Origin: Dracaena cambodiana
Lineage: Eukaryota > Streptophyta > Magnoliopsida > Asparagales > Asparagaceae
Direction of reading: 5' to 3'
NCBI GenBank assembly: GCA_036321105.1
Contig: JAYEPQ010000012.1
Span: 19,857,491-19,921,490, forward strand
DNA length: 64,000 bases
Below, piece after piece: positions 36,149-47,520 of the stretch. Position numbers and translations under genes: made by a program. Position 1 is the first letter of the stretch, and each line of letters begins with the position of its first letter. The notes under the pieces were generated by a model. The model had not been told where the DNA came from, did not search any database, and worked only from the letters and a program-made list of their open reading frames with translations.

Positions 36149-36689
36149 CTCCCCAATTTGAGTTTTGCTAGTCTCTAGCAAAATTATCAAATTAAGAAAA
36201 TAAATTATCCCTAACTAAAAAGAAGAAAAGAAATTTTAATTCACTTTCGTAGGAATCACGACTGCATTTAGCATATGCAACAAACCGTTAAACCCTTGGG
36301 TTACTCTAGTAGACAAGTGTTGCCTCGTGAGGGCTTTCAGTGATATTACTCACAAACATCAAGAAATATTTGGTTCAATAAATAAATAAAATAAAAAATA
36401 AGGATAAGTGTAAAATAAAGAAAAAGAAAAATATTTTATTTTATTATATTTTTAAATTTTTTTGCTTTTCAATTGTTTTACATATTAAGTTCAATTAGAA
36501 ATATGCACATGGATATTTATAAACATACCAATCTTAACAAATCATTTATAATTTAATATCTTTATGTACCTATTATGGTCATTTAAATCGTAACGTATAT
36601 ATACTTTTATCCTCTCCTATGCACTCTTATGATCGTGTATATGAGTCTTGTTAAGTTTCAAACTACAATCGAACTTATAGGAACCCCTT

Positions 36690-36752
<63 letters not shown>

Positions 36753-37278
36753 CACTTGTCGTTTATGTGAGCACTTATGCATTCCGATGCACAAATGTCT
36801 AATTACTTAGCTCATATTTATAATAAAGTCCATAAGTATTGTTCGTGTGAATATGCAGTTTACTGAGATGCATGAACCCAACTACTTAATCACTTATTTT
36901 CTCTTATTTATTTTTTATAGAAGATCCTGCCTTAATACCAGGCTCACTCCTATTTATTATTGTTTTATTTTATATCTATATAAGATAGACCTTTCTTTTA
37001 TATTTTCTCATTGTTATCAACTTTTTATGACTCATCATGTAAGTGTTTAGAGTGCATACTTAATTCAAACTTCAAGTATCCATATATGTTATTGTCAGAT
37101 TCAATTTCATAATCAAGATTATATAAAAAATATTATCATATAAGCATCAATATTAAGATATAAATATCATAAATATACAATATAAAATACATCTAATTTT
37201 ACTTTTTACTTCAATGAAATGAAAAAATTTATAAATTTTTCATTTTTTGAATTTTTAGTATTAATGTGTGTGTGTCTA

Positions 37279-37333
<55 letters not shown>

Positions 37334-37417
37334 ACAATTGTGATCATTAATGGTTAACCAAGGTATATCTTTCCCACCCCCAACTTAAACTATACAATGT
37401 CCTTGTCCTCAGTGCAT

Positions 37418-37450
<33 letters not shown>

Positions 37451-37610
37451 ACTTTAAGAATGAATATATTAAGAACATTATTAATTTGAGAACATGGTTA
37501 GACTTAGGTTAATTGTCATTTCTTCATCCAAACTCAAGCAGAATTCAACAAGAGTCCATTATTTTTTGACCATTCGTCAAATGTATGTGCTCTTATCAAC
37601 TAAAATAAAA
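36149..37610 (-). mobile_element. 3' untranslated interior of gypsy element E2
   Basis: Aligns with 20846-22640 plus 23089-23120 of E1 without the MITE. It contains (AT)n at 36693-36750 and 37281-37331 and (AC)n(AT)n at 37420-37451. The phrase CCCCCAACTTAAACTATACA at 37377 precedes GTCCTTGTCCTCAGTGCATA, the site occupied by a MITE in E1. Confidence 0.7.
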
Positions 37611-38500
37611 TCATAGGTTGTCTTTTCTCTCCCAACCTGTCATTTGCTTTGCTCCTATATCATCTATCGTATCAAATTCTTGTGCATCATTGTCGACTGG
37701 AGCCTGTTTGTCTACATCAAAAATGTTAGATTTCATAACCATATTGCCCAATGAAAATTTGATAATTCCATTTCTACAATTAATCAATGTATTTGAAGCT
37801 GTAAGAAATGGCCGGCCTAGTATGATTGGAATATTTTTGAAGTGATCTGGTGTAGGTTCAAATTTCGGAGTATAAAAATCAACCAGAAAGTAGAATTTCT
37901 CAACTTGCACTAGCACATCCTTTACCATCCCTTATGGTATTTTAACTGATTGATCGGCAAGCTGCAGTGTCACATTTTCATGGATACCCAACTGTATAAA
38001 AACTGAATAAGGCAAAATATTCACTCTTTCATCCAAATTTAATAAAGTCTTATCAAAGTAATGATTGCCAATAATGCATGAGATGGTAGGACAGTCTAGA
38101 TCTTTGTATTTAGAGGGCATCTTTTGCTAGATGATGGCACTTACCTATTGTCCTAAAAATGCCTTCTTTACATTCATCCTCTTCTTTATTGAGCACAAGT
38201 CTTTTAAATTTTGCATACATTGGTATTTACTTGATAGTTTCTCGAAGAGAAATATTAACCTTCACTTGTTTAAAAATATCAAGAATTTCAGCATTAAGTG
38301 AAGTTCATTTTTGTGAAATGCAGAAGGAAAAAGAACAACTGATTTAAGACAAGGTGATATATGATTAGACTGATCAACAATATCATATGTAGATTCATTA
38401 CGAAGCTTCTCTTGCTTTTCAATGTCATTAAAACTGGCTCATCTATAACCTTACCACTCCTTAAATTGATTGCTGCAATAGACTTAGTCTCCTCGTCCGA
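37611..38500 (-). pseudogene. Gag-protease of gypsy element E2
   Basis: From right to left on the minus strand: FLDIFKQVKVNISLRETIKY near 38280, PSKYKDLDCPTISCIIGNHY, then LLNLDERVNILPYSVFIQLG (retropepsin with the D-x-G-A region lost), QLADQSVKIP, and VKDVLVQVEKFYFLVDFYTP through ILGRPFLTASNTLINCRNG to 37620. The protease region then joins directly to the 3' untranslated interior, so reverse transcriptase, RNase H and integrase are deleted. Confidence 0.75.
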
Positions 38501-38513
38501 ATTACAAGATATA

Positions 38514-39720
38514 TACTACAAAAGCATAAGGAATTTGTAACAATAAAAGTCATTACTAGAAGTCTCTAAGTTATTTTTCAGTGACAAGTTTAGCAACGAC
38601 TAAGTTTTGTTGCTTGTGTGGCTATTGCTAAAACTTTTTGTGATGACTTTATGACCTCGTCACTGAAACTAATCTACAATGACAACTTTAATTTGTAACA
38701 AAAAGATTACTATATGGTCACTATAAGGCTTCCTTTTATGACAACTTTTGTCGCCACTAAATCTAATTTGTGACAATAATACTTGTTACAAAAGTTATTA
38801 TATTGTCGCTATAGATATTCATTTGTGAAAACTTTCATCATCGCTAAATCTAGTTTATAGCAATAATACTCATCACAAAAAGGTTTATTTTCTATCACTA
38901 TATGTATATAAAATATAACATAATGATATTACTTACACATTTGGTAACGACAAAAGTTGTCACAAAATTAATTATTAGTGATAAGGTTTAGATAGTGTCA
39001 CTAAAAAAATATATTTATGAAAATATTGATTATTACTAAAACTTATATTTTGTGACAATATTAGTTGTGATAGGTGACAATATGTAACAATCATCACCGA
39101 ATCTTAATTTAGACATAAAACATTATATACAATCATTATTATCATCACACACCATATTCAAATGAGATGTTTTACAAATAATTGATACATATATTAAGAA
39201 TTTACGATACAAAAATAAAATTCACCACATAAATATGTCAAAATATTCAGAAAATATATATCTCCAATATTACACAAATATTAAAGTGTTTATGTTAAAT
39301 TACATATCAAATCCAATTTAATACAAAATAATAAATTTTTTGACTGTGATATAGAACTGAAAAATATAGTCATATGCTCTAGAAATATAGTCGAACTCAG
39401 CTTGTATCTTAACTCTAATTTCAACACGTACTTATATAAGCTCTGCCTTTAATTTCTCATTCGACTCGGCCTATAGTTCTTCTCTAATTCTTTGAGTTAT
39501 TTTCACCATCATCGTCACTCTAGCATCATTTAGAACCTTGTGTACTTGCTCCCTGATATCTTGTCGAGTTCTTTTACTTGGAAGTTTTTTCCTACTTCTT
39601 TTCCTCGAAAAGTATCCTAATTTCTCACCAAATATGTGAAACAACATATCATAACAAGTAATCTGAGATATATCATCTTGTGTGTATTGCATGACAAGCT
39701 CTATAATGATTAAAGGGTGT
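38514..39720 (-). mobile_element. CACTA-like fragment with subterminal repeats
   Basis: It begins near ACTACAAAAGCATAAGG, a possible worn CACTA terminus. From 38560 to 39110 it has about a dozen short direct and inverted repeats of the type GTGACAACTTT, AAAGTTGTCAC and TTTGTGACAATA, typical of the subterminal regions of CACTA elements. At 39692-39471 the minus strand reads ISQITCYDMLFHIFGEKLGY, then a Lys/Arg-rich helix, resembling the tail of a plant En/Spm-type transposase-associated protein. The far end is not defined. Confidence 0.5.
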
Positions 39721-40137
39721 TAGCAACAAAGAAAAAAATTATCACCTCATTTATATAAGTAAATAAAAGTAAAGTTCTAATTAATTTTAATGAGATGATG
39801 TACACAAATCTTTCAGCGACAATGAATGAAGGCTTTGGACGTCTCACCCATCAACTTTGCAATTCATAAATACTTTAAGCCATAAAAGGGAAGGCAAGAG
39901 CTCATGCTATCTTCATTTTCTTCTCAAATAAAAGAAACAGAATATTATTTTGTTACGAAAAGAACTCATAAAATTAAAATAAACTGGCATGAGACCTTAG
40001 CTAAGCCAAATAAAATCTCACATTATGGGATGTTAGACCTCTCTTGTTTTAAAGTCTCGATACTCCTATTAATCAGGAGTTTCTTCTTTTGTAGGGAACA
40101 CAATCATCCCGTCATTGGTTTAGAGTTGGCAAGTCGC
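39721..40137. other. No recognisable gene
   Basis: Sequence between the CACTA-like fragment and the hAT element. CTCACATTATGGGATGTTAGA near 40015 looks like the edge of an LTR but has no partner here. Confidence 0.4.
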
Positions 40138-43129
40138 ATTGCCTTCAGAGCCGGCCCTGGGCAGGTGCGGGCTGTGCACCTGCCCAGGGCCCACAATCTA
40201 AAGGGGTCCAAAATTTTCAAACGGCTAGTTTTTTTTTTTTTTTTAATTTTGAATGTTTTTTTTTTCAAATGGCTTGTTTTTAACCCAACAACTCCATTCC
40301 AAAACAAAATCACACTAAACCAATATATCCTCCTCTCTCCCTCTCTTTATCTCTATAAATATTTCTTATTATTAGGTTGTCGAATGTGTTGGCTCCCAGC
40401 TATTCTGGCATTCTGCTGCTTGGTTCTTTTCAAGGTGCTTTTGTTCTTTTTTCTTATATAATTTTGTTATATTTTTTCTCAAAAAAATATTTTCTCAAAA
40501 ATATTTGTCTGGGAGTGAAAAAATAAAAAAAAGAAAACAAATAGAGCAGTTAATACAATCACAAAGGGGAGCTATAGATAAATTTGTTAAAATAGCAAGT
40601 TCCTCTAATGAAAATTTGGATGGATTAAATGATGATAATGTTGAAAATTCAATAAAAATGTAAATGAATAAAATCAAAATAATAAGGATATTGATAATTT
40701 GAATGAGCATAATGATGTACCAAATGAATCTATTATTGAAAATGTAATAGTTGATGAACAACCAACCCATTCTTTTAATATTTATGATTTTAAAAATTGG
40801 GATAATCTTGATAATAAATCAAGAGACATTTTGGTTAAAAAAGGGCCTATTAGAGAATTGAATCTTGTGTTTCCTTTAGATAACACATCTAGACATTTTT
40901 CATATGGTTATTATACTAGGAAGTTAAGTAATTGAGAGACTAGTGATCGAAGATGGTTGGTTTATTCTAAACATGTGGATAAAGTATACTGTTTTTGTTG
41001 CAAATTGTTTAAATCTAATAATAATAAAACTGCATTAGCAACTAATGGATTTAGAGATTGGAGGCATCTTGGTGAAAGACTCAAAAAACATGAGAATAAC
41101 ATTGAGCATATGACCAACATGGAATCTTGGAATGAACTAAGAGTAAGATTAAGCAAAAATCAAACAATTGATAAAGATTTACGATAAGAAATTATGAAAG
41201 AGAAAGAGCGTTGGAGACAAGTTTTATTAAGAATAATTTCTGTTGTGAAATGTCTTTCTAAGTATAATTTGCCTTTTCGATGATCTAAGAGAAACTTTAC
41301 CAAGATGGTAATGGTAATTTTTTGGGATTAATTGAGATGATTGCAGAATTTGATGTAATAATGCAAAATCATGTTAGACGCATTCAAAATCATGAAATTC
41401 ATCATCATTATCTTGGTCACAAAATTCAAAATGAGTTAATTTCTCTTTTAGCCAATGGTGTTAAAAGTTCCATCATAAGATTTATTAAAGAGGCTAAATA
41501 TTTTTCTGTTATTCTTGATTGTACCCCCGATGTGAGCCATCAAGAACAAATGAGTCTAGTAATACGATATGTGAATATGTCTAGTAACAAAATAAAAGTA
41601 GAGGAGTACTTTTTAGAGTTTTTAAAGGTGGATGATACATCCGGTTTGGGACTCTTCAATGAATTATTAAGCACACTTAAGTCTCTTGATCTTGATATTG
41701 ATGATGTGAGAGGTCAAAGTTATGATAATGGTTCTAATATGAAGGGAAAACACCAAGGGGTTCAAAACCGGTTACTTGAAATAAATCCGAAAGCGTTATA
41801 TATGCCATGTGCTTGTCATAGTCTTAATCATACTCTTAGTGATATGGCACATTCTTGTGTTAAAACTATTTTATTTTTTGGGATTGTTCAACGCATATAT
41901 ACTTTATTTTCTAGCTCTCCTAAAAAATGGAAGGTTTTACTTGATAATATTTCAAACATAACTGTGAAATCATTGTCCAATACTCGTTGGGAGAGTCGAA
42001 TAAAAAGTGTCAAAGGTATTAGATTTCAAACTCCTCAAATAAGATTGGGTTTGTCAGAGTTATCAAAATCTTGTGATGATGCAAAGTCAAAGAGTGAAGC
42101 GGAAAGTTTGATTAGTGCACTTGAGTATTTTGAGTTTTTACTTGGTATGGTTATTTGGTATGATATTCTACTTGCAATTAACATGATGAGTAAAAAGCTG
42201 CAATCTAAATCTATGTGCATTAATGCTACCATGAATTAATTAGAAGGTATAATGGAATTTTTTGAAAAATATAGAAATGAAGGGTTTGTATCTAGTATAA
42301 ATACTGCCAAAAATATTGCACGTGAGATGAATGTAAAGTCTACATTTCCAATAAGACGTCGCATTATTAGGAAAAGACAATTTGATGAAAATGATAATGA
42401 AGAGGAAATGCAATCAGAAGAGGAGTCATTTAGAGTCAATTATTTTTTGGTAATTGTTGATATGGCGATTTCTTCATTGAATAATAGATTTGAGCACTTA
42501 AACATATTTGAAAATATTTTTGGATTCTTATTGGATTCAAAAAAGTTGAAGTCATTGGATGATAATGAATTAAGAGAGTATTGTATTAATTTTGCCAATA
42601 CTTTTTCTCATAATAATGTGTCGGATGTGGATTTAGATAATTTTTTTTCTGAATTAAAAGTGTTGAAGATGACTCTGCCAAATATGTCAATGTCATCAGT
42701 TGAAATTCTTGAGTATGTCAAAATTGCATATTACTATCCTAATGTTTCCATTACTTATCGAATTTTATTGACAGTACCTGTGACTGTTGCATCAGCAGAG
42801 AGAAGTTTTTCAAAGTTAAAATTGCTGAAAACATATTTGAGGTTATCAATGTCACAAGAAAGGTTAAATGGTTTGGCGATTTTATATATTGAGAAGGAAA
42901 TGTTGGACAGTATTGATCTTGATACTATTATTGAGGATTTTTACATCTAGGAATGCCCGAAGGAATTGTTTTTTATGAATTATGATTAGATTTTGTAATG
43001 GTAAAACTATGTACTAAATTTTAATTTTGGTAATAAAAATATTTATTTAAAATTTTAATAAGACTTGTTAGGCCCCTTCCTCATTTCACCCCGGGCCTCT
43101 AAAATATTAGGACCGAGCCTGATTGCCTT
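40138..43129 (+). mobile_element. hAT element with perfect 8-bp target duplication
   Basis: The element occupies 40146-43121 (2,976 bp). ATTGCCTT stands immediately outside both ends, at 40138-40145 and 43122-43129. Termini are imperfect inverted repeats: CAGAGCCGGCCCT at the left and, read inward from the right, CAGGCTCGGTCCT. It encodes one transposase-like ORF on the + strand. The clean target duplication indicates a fairly recent insertion that has not been rearranged. Confidence 0.93.
40499..42950 (+). pseudogene. hAT transposase (TTF-zinc-finger, DUF4371 type), broken
   Basis: Transposase of the hAT group that carries a TTF-type zinc finger. Order: KYLSGSEK-like N terminus (40499), zinc-finger region RRWLVYSKHVDKVYCFCCKL (about 40950), a DUF4371-like core with VILDCTPDVSHQEQMSLVIR and GQSYDNGSNMKGKHQGVQNR holding the candidate catalytic aspartates (41500-41770), ALYMPCACHSLNHTLSDM, and the C-terminal dimerisation motif TVPVTVASAERSFSKLKLLK followed by TYLRLSMSQERLNGLAIL (42765-42880). 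Breaks: a frameshift near 40655, stops at 40933, 41185, 41281 and 42237, and a frameshift near 41290. All other positions read through. It is inactive as it stands but would be recent in origin. Stop at 42948. Confidence 0.9.
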
Positions 43130-43389
43130 AGTGTCAACCGACTCTAAAGAGATAAACTATTTATATTTGTGTTGATTAAATTCAACTATCTACATTCTAC
43201 CATTGCTCTCAATTTGAGTGTTGGATTGCATAATGACCTTATGTTATGAAGAGATCTTCCACAATGGCCGTCATATAATATCTTGTTTGGTCAAAGAGAA
43301 GCAAATACACCTTTTCCTAAAATTGATGAATTGGATCACACCAAAGGTTGATGAATTGGATCCAAGCAAATACACCTTTTCCTAACTAC
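43130..43389. other. No recognisable gene
   Basis: Flank to the right of the hAT element. TTTAGAGTTGG (about 40119) before the insertion and CCGACTCTAAA (43139) after it are nearly complementary, so the element seems to have landed in the loop of a small inverted repeat. Confidence 0.4.
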
Positions 43390-43573
43390 CTTTGGTCTAT
43401 AAATGGTCATCTAGATAGAATTTTAAAGACACCTTTGGTAAGATCCAATTCATCAATTTTATGTGATCCAATTCATCAACCTTTTCCTAAAATACGTCAC
43501 ATAAAATTGATGAATTGGATCTTACCAAAGGTGTCTTTAAAATTCTATTTAGATGACCATTTATAGACCAAAA
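43390..43573. repeat. Foldback, 77-bp arms, 30-bp loop
   Basis: Left arm 43390-43466 and right arm 43497-43573 are inverted copies with one or two differences (CTTTGGTCTATAAATGGTCA ... AATTTTATGTGA). The right arm is the outer end of the longer inverted arm L described separately; the left arm is an extra inverted copy of that end. Confidence 0.9.
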
Positions 43574-44019
43574 GTAGTTACTCAACTTCCCTTGTAGATG
43601 AGGACAGAAATTCCATTTTTCCTGTGAATATTGAGTCAAATATTTGATTAAATTTAATTTTCTCTTGATTGGATTCGAAATCTCTATCTTGATGTATTTT
43701 GATTTGACTTAATAACTTAAATCTGGGTCAAAAACCAATTTAAAATTTTATTGAGGTTCTCCGAGCTTTTGATAGATGTGGGGCTACTCCTTATCAATTT
43801 TTCTCATCAACAATGAACAAAAGAAGAATAAGAGAAATTTGGTATTTAGATTAGTTAGAAAACTTGGATTTGCTTAAATAAAATTTGTTAGAGAAGAGAT
43901 GTAAGAGATAACGAAGTATGGAAAAAAGATCAATGAGTGGAGAAAAAATAGTAAAATATAATATGGTGGGCATCATTAAAAAATTCTGCTGAGTGCTACT
44001 AGGAATAGGAATGGTAATG
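43497..44019. repeat. Long inverted arm L (partner 46813-47333)
   Basis: About 520 bp that recurs in inverted orientation at 46813-47333, with scattered differences. Outer end TCACATAAAATTGATGAATT, inner end GGAATAGGAATGGTAAT. The pair encloses about 2.8 kb. Confidence 0.88.
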
Positions 44020-44028
44020 GATGCATTT

Positions 44029-44793
44029 ATGAGTCAATTTTTAGCCAGTCCTAAAAAAAACTTTGAATTAAAAATAAAAAAATTAATTTTCTAATTCAAA
44101 ATTTTATATATGGAGAGTTAAAATTTTGTATGTGGACATGTCGATTACCATCACCAGCTTGAAAGGAGCGGCTAAGAGTGAGCACGGCTGGTTTTGGTTC
44201 GGTTTGTACTAATTTTTACAAAACCAAACTGAATCAATTAGGAATGAGAATGGAAACCATTCAATTTAGATTGGTTAGATTATTTGGTTCCGCTTTTTAA
44301 ATAAAATTTATTTAAAATTATAATTTTAATTGTTTTACTAAGCATATCTCTTCAAGATTTCCAATTATGATTTTAATATTAAATTTATTTACAGTATATA
44401 TGTATATATGTATGTATTAATATATATGTATGTATGATTATATGTATGTATATGTATATATCTTTGTGTATATATATAATTTTTAAATAATTTGATTGGT
44501 TTGATTCGTTTTTGGGTCTCAAATTTGAAACTAAAACTGAACAAATTATTTTGATTCGGCCATCTCCTTATTCAAGTTGATTTAAGTAATTTATTTCAGT
44601 TTTAATCCAACACTACTCAATGGAAGCAAAATTTGTTCATAAAATTAAATGACACACTTACAATAATTATAAAATTATTTGATAGATGTCCTTAGTAAAT
44701 TGGTGAGTGCCCTCTCTACTGAAAAGCTAAATAAATGGCAGTCTGTCCTTATCGGTCCCAAACCCATAGAAGGGAAATTCTAAATGCGCACCC
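44029..44793. repeat. Direct duplication D1 (partner 47521-48396)
   Basis: From ATGAGTCAATTTTTA to GGGAAATTCTAAATGCGCAC this segment recurs in the same orientation at 47521-48396. It contains a worn copy (about 44186-44615) of the AGAGTGAGCA hAT-type MITE family seen at 22647-23088. It ends in one terminus of a different MITE. Confidence 0.88.
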
Positions 44794-45029
44794 CATCTTT
44801 CTTAGCTTTCTATAGAAAAAAGCTTCAAAGGACTTGTTACTGTATAATGGTTCTAGCATGTTATGTATTGTTCTTAGATAAATAAAAATAATTATGTGTT
44901 TGAAGCTTTTTGATAAAGCTCTTAGGTATTGCACACTTGAATTATACTACAGTTAGTAGTATAATTTGCATTAGCTCAAATGTACTGTTAAAGTCCTTGG
45001 GAGGATCCAACAAACCAAACTACAATAAC

Positions 45030-45330
45030 ATGGGAGATCTACGGGATGACATCATAAAACAAAAGAATAAGGATGACAAGAGGGGGGTGAGAGTGGGTTC
45101 ATGGCTATGGCACATTTGGTTAGAAAGAAACAATAGATTTTTTAACAATAAAAATATTTATGTGTTTTCCTTTGCCATGCAAATATATCATAGTGTGTTT
45201 ATGATAGCAGGTCCAGAAACACTGCCTACAGTGCACTCTATACCGAAACTAAGGAGGAAGACCCATAGAAGACTAGAGCTACGAGCTGGGAATGAGGATG
45301 AGACAGAGGACAAAACGGAGGCCTAGCTCA
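45030..45330 (+). pseudogene. Fragment of an L1-type LINE, C-terminal end
   Basis: The + strand frame reads GSWLWHIWLERNNRFFNNKN. This IWxxWLERNxRIF pattern belongs to the end of the reverse-transcriptase ORF of plant L1-type elements (zf-RVT neighbourhood). The rest is absent. No ends or poly-A tail could be fixed. Confidence 0.5.
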
Positions 45331-45547
45331 ATGACTACCGAGCAAGGGGACTCCGATTTTTCTTTCGCTTGCTTAGAGATTCGGTAAACAATAGTGATAC
45401 ACAATTATTTTTTCCCCCTTAAAAGATTCTCGCTTTAATGTCCTAGTTGGCCAGCTCCTACTCAAGAGGATAATTAATACACATCAAATTCTGAAGATTA
45501 CCCAATCAAATTCGAAGATTACCCAATTTATAGGGGCACCAAAGGAA
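45331..45547. other. No recognisable gene
   Basis: Short stretch between the LINE fragment and a MITE. GATTACCCAATCAAATTCGAA is part of a small direct repeat near 45495-45530. Confidence 0.4.
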
Positions 45548-45958
45548 GGGAAATTTTAAATGCGCACCATTTTTTTTCCTAGTGAACATTAAGGCTAACT
45601 TTGTAACTTTGAAATAATTACAAATATGCCATTTATTTTTTGGACAAAAATGAGTTTCGCCCTTTCTTAATGTTCATCATGACTTTTCTTCTTTCTTCTC
45701 TAGCTCCTTTTCTTTCTCTTCTCTTGTGCGCGTCAATAGACTGCAAGAGCGGAAGGGGGGAACAGCGAAGTTCTTCATGTGATGTAGGAAGAATGACGAA
45801 AGGTGAGGATAAGGAGGTGATGGGGCGAAGTGCTCACTAGGAGGGGAAAAAAAGTTAGAGAGGAATTGAGTTAAAATTGAAAAATTGGTGCTGCTCACTA
45901 AGAAAAAGGCACAATGTGGTGCTCACTACGAAAAAAGCGGTGCGCATTTAGAATTTAC
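45548..45958. mobile_element. MITE with GGGAAATTTTAAATGCGCAC ends, 411 bp
   Basis: The left terminus GGGAAATTTTAAATGCGCAC and the right terminus GGTGCGCATTTAGAATTTAC are inverted copies with few changes. Inner subterminal blocks (TTTCCTAGTGA and TGCTCACTAAGAAAAA) also pair. Same family as 48375-48488 and as the single end at 44772-44793. Confidence 0.78.
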
Positions 45959-45981
45959 AAAATTTATACCTAAAATTTTTA

Positions 45982-46584
45982 GGGGTATTTACAGGTTTGT
46001 CCCTTAAATCTTTATAAATTATGATTTAGTCCCCCAAATCTTCATATTTAGGATTTAGTCTCCAAATCCTCTAAATTACTATAATTTAGTCTCTCAGTTA
46101 GTTTTTCCATCCAAATAAATGACAGAATTTAATTTTTATTTTTTAAAATAATAAAATGACTTAAATACCCATATTCCTCTCATATGGACTTCAAAAACCC
46201 TAAATTTCACTCCAGAGAATTAATTGGCTAGAGAGAGATAAAAATAAATTTTCTTGGCTATATGATAATGACTAGATAGATGAAGATAAGAAGATGGGGG
46301 GAAGCCAATGAACCCAATGAAAAAAATAAGAAGAGAGGAGAAAGAGAGAAGGAGAAGAGAGGAGGAAGAATGAAGAGAAAGAGAAGAGAGAAGGAGAAGA
46401 GAGGAGGAAGAATGAGGGGTAAAATGAAAAAATTAGATCAAAAAATAAACTGGGCTAAGGGAAGTTAGGGAGGGGACTAAATTGTAATAACTTAGAGGAT
46501 TTGGGGACTAAATTCTAAATATGAAGATTTGGGGGATTAAATTATAATTTATAAAGATGTAAGGGACAAATATGTAAATACCCC
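45982..46584. mobile_element. Long-TIR element, 603 bp, Mutator-like in form
   Basis: Ends GGGGTATTTACAGGTTTGTC and GACAAATATGTAAATACCCC belong to inverted repeats about 120 bp long (45982-46100 and 46462-46584). They read 'tttagtcccccaaatctt' on one side and its complement on the other. The flanks AAATTTTTA and AAATTTTAT resemble a worn 9-bp target duplication. There is no coding region. Confidence 0.78.
46326..46425. repeat. Purine-only tandem repeat inside the long-TIR element
   Basis: About 100 bp made almost entirely of A and G, with two units of about 45 bp (GAAGAGAGGAGAAAGAGAGA and similar). The short open frame through it is a repeat artefact. Confidence 0.75.
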
Positions 46585-46812
46585 AAATTTTATTTTTAAG
46601 AAAAACAGACTTTTTAGAGGTCGGTCGAGAACGTCGGTCCATGGAGCTTTGCTGTCCATTTCCTTTTCCCTTTTTTGTTGCTTTTTTTTTTCCTCTAAAA
46701 ATGGGAATGGGTGTCTTCTCCGCCTCTTCCGACTTTGTCTCCGAGAGTGTAGGGTTCGGGTTAGTTTGGTGGTTCTCTGAGATGCAGCAGCAGCGGTTCA
46801 CCCTTTTTCATA

Positions 46813-47333
46813 ATTACCATCCCTATTCCTAGCAGCACTCAGCAGAATTTTTTAATAATGCCCACCATATTATATTTTACTATTTTTCTCCACTCATTGC
46901 TCTTTTTTTCATACTTAGTTATCTCTTACATCTCTTCTCTAACAAATTTTATTAAAGCAAATCCAATTTTTCTAACTAATCTAAATACCAAATTTCTCTC
47001 ATTCTTCTTTTTTTTCATTGTTGATGAGAAAAATTGATAAGGAGTAGCCCCACATTTATCAAAAACTTGGAGAACCTCAATAAAATTTTAAATTGGTTTT
47101 TGACTCTGATTTGAGTATTTAAGTCAAATCAAAATACATCAAGATAGAGATTTCGAATCCAATCAAGAGAAAATTAAATTTAATCAAATATTTGACTCAA
47201 TATTCATAGGAAAATTGGAATTTCTGTCCTCATCTATAGGGAAGTTGAGTAACTACATTTGATCTATAAATGGTCATCTAGATAGAATTTTAAAGACACC
47301 TTTGGGAAGATCCAATTCATCAATTTTATGTGA
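46813..47333. repeat. Long inverted arm R (partner 43497-44019)
   Basis: Inverted copy of arm L. It is followed by a 190-bp unmatched segment and then by D2. L stands before D1 and R (inverted) before D2, so the two duplications did not arise as one simple block. Confidence 0.87.
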
Positions 47334-47520
47334 TCATAGACACTTCCAAGAGAAGCAAGAGCCTATTGTCGGCTACTTCATATTGCTTCATCTCCCATCT
47401 ACGATTGTTGGATTGTTAAGGAGGCACAAGGGCAAAGCCTCGTAGCAATGCGAAGAACCCACAATTAAAAAAGGGTGATCAATATATGATCCCCTTTCTC
47501 TTGTATGTACGAATTTAACT

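Noticed and set aside
45640..45898. Overlapping open frames on both strands inside the 45.5-kb MITE
   Set aside because: They lie within a small non-coding transposon and have no domain features.
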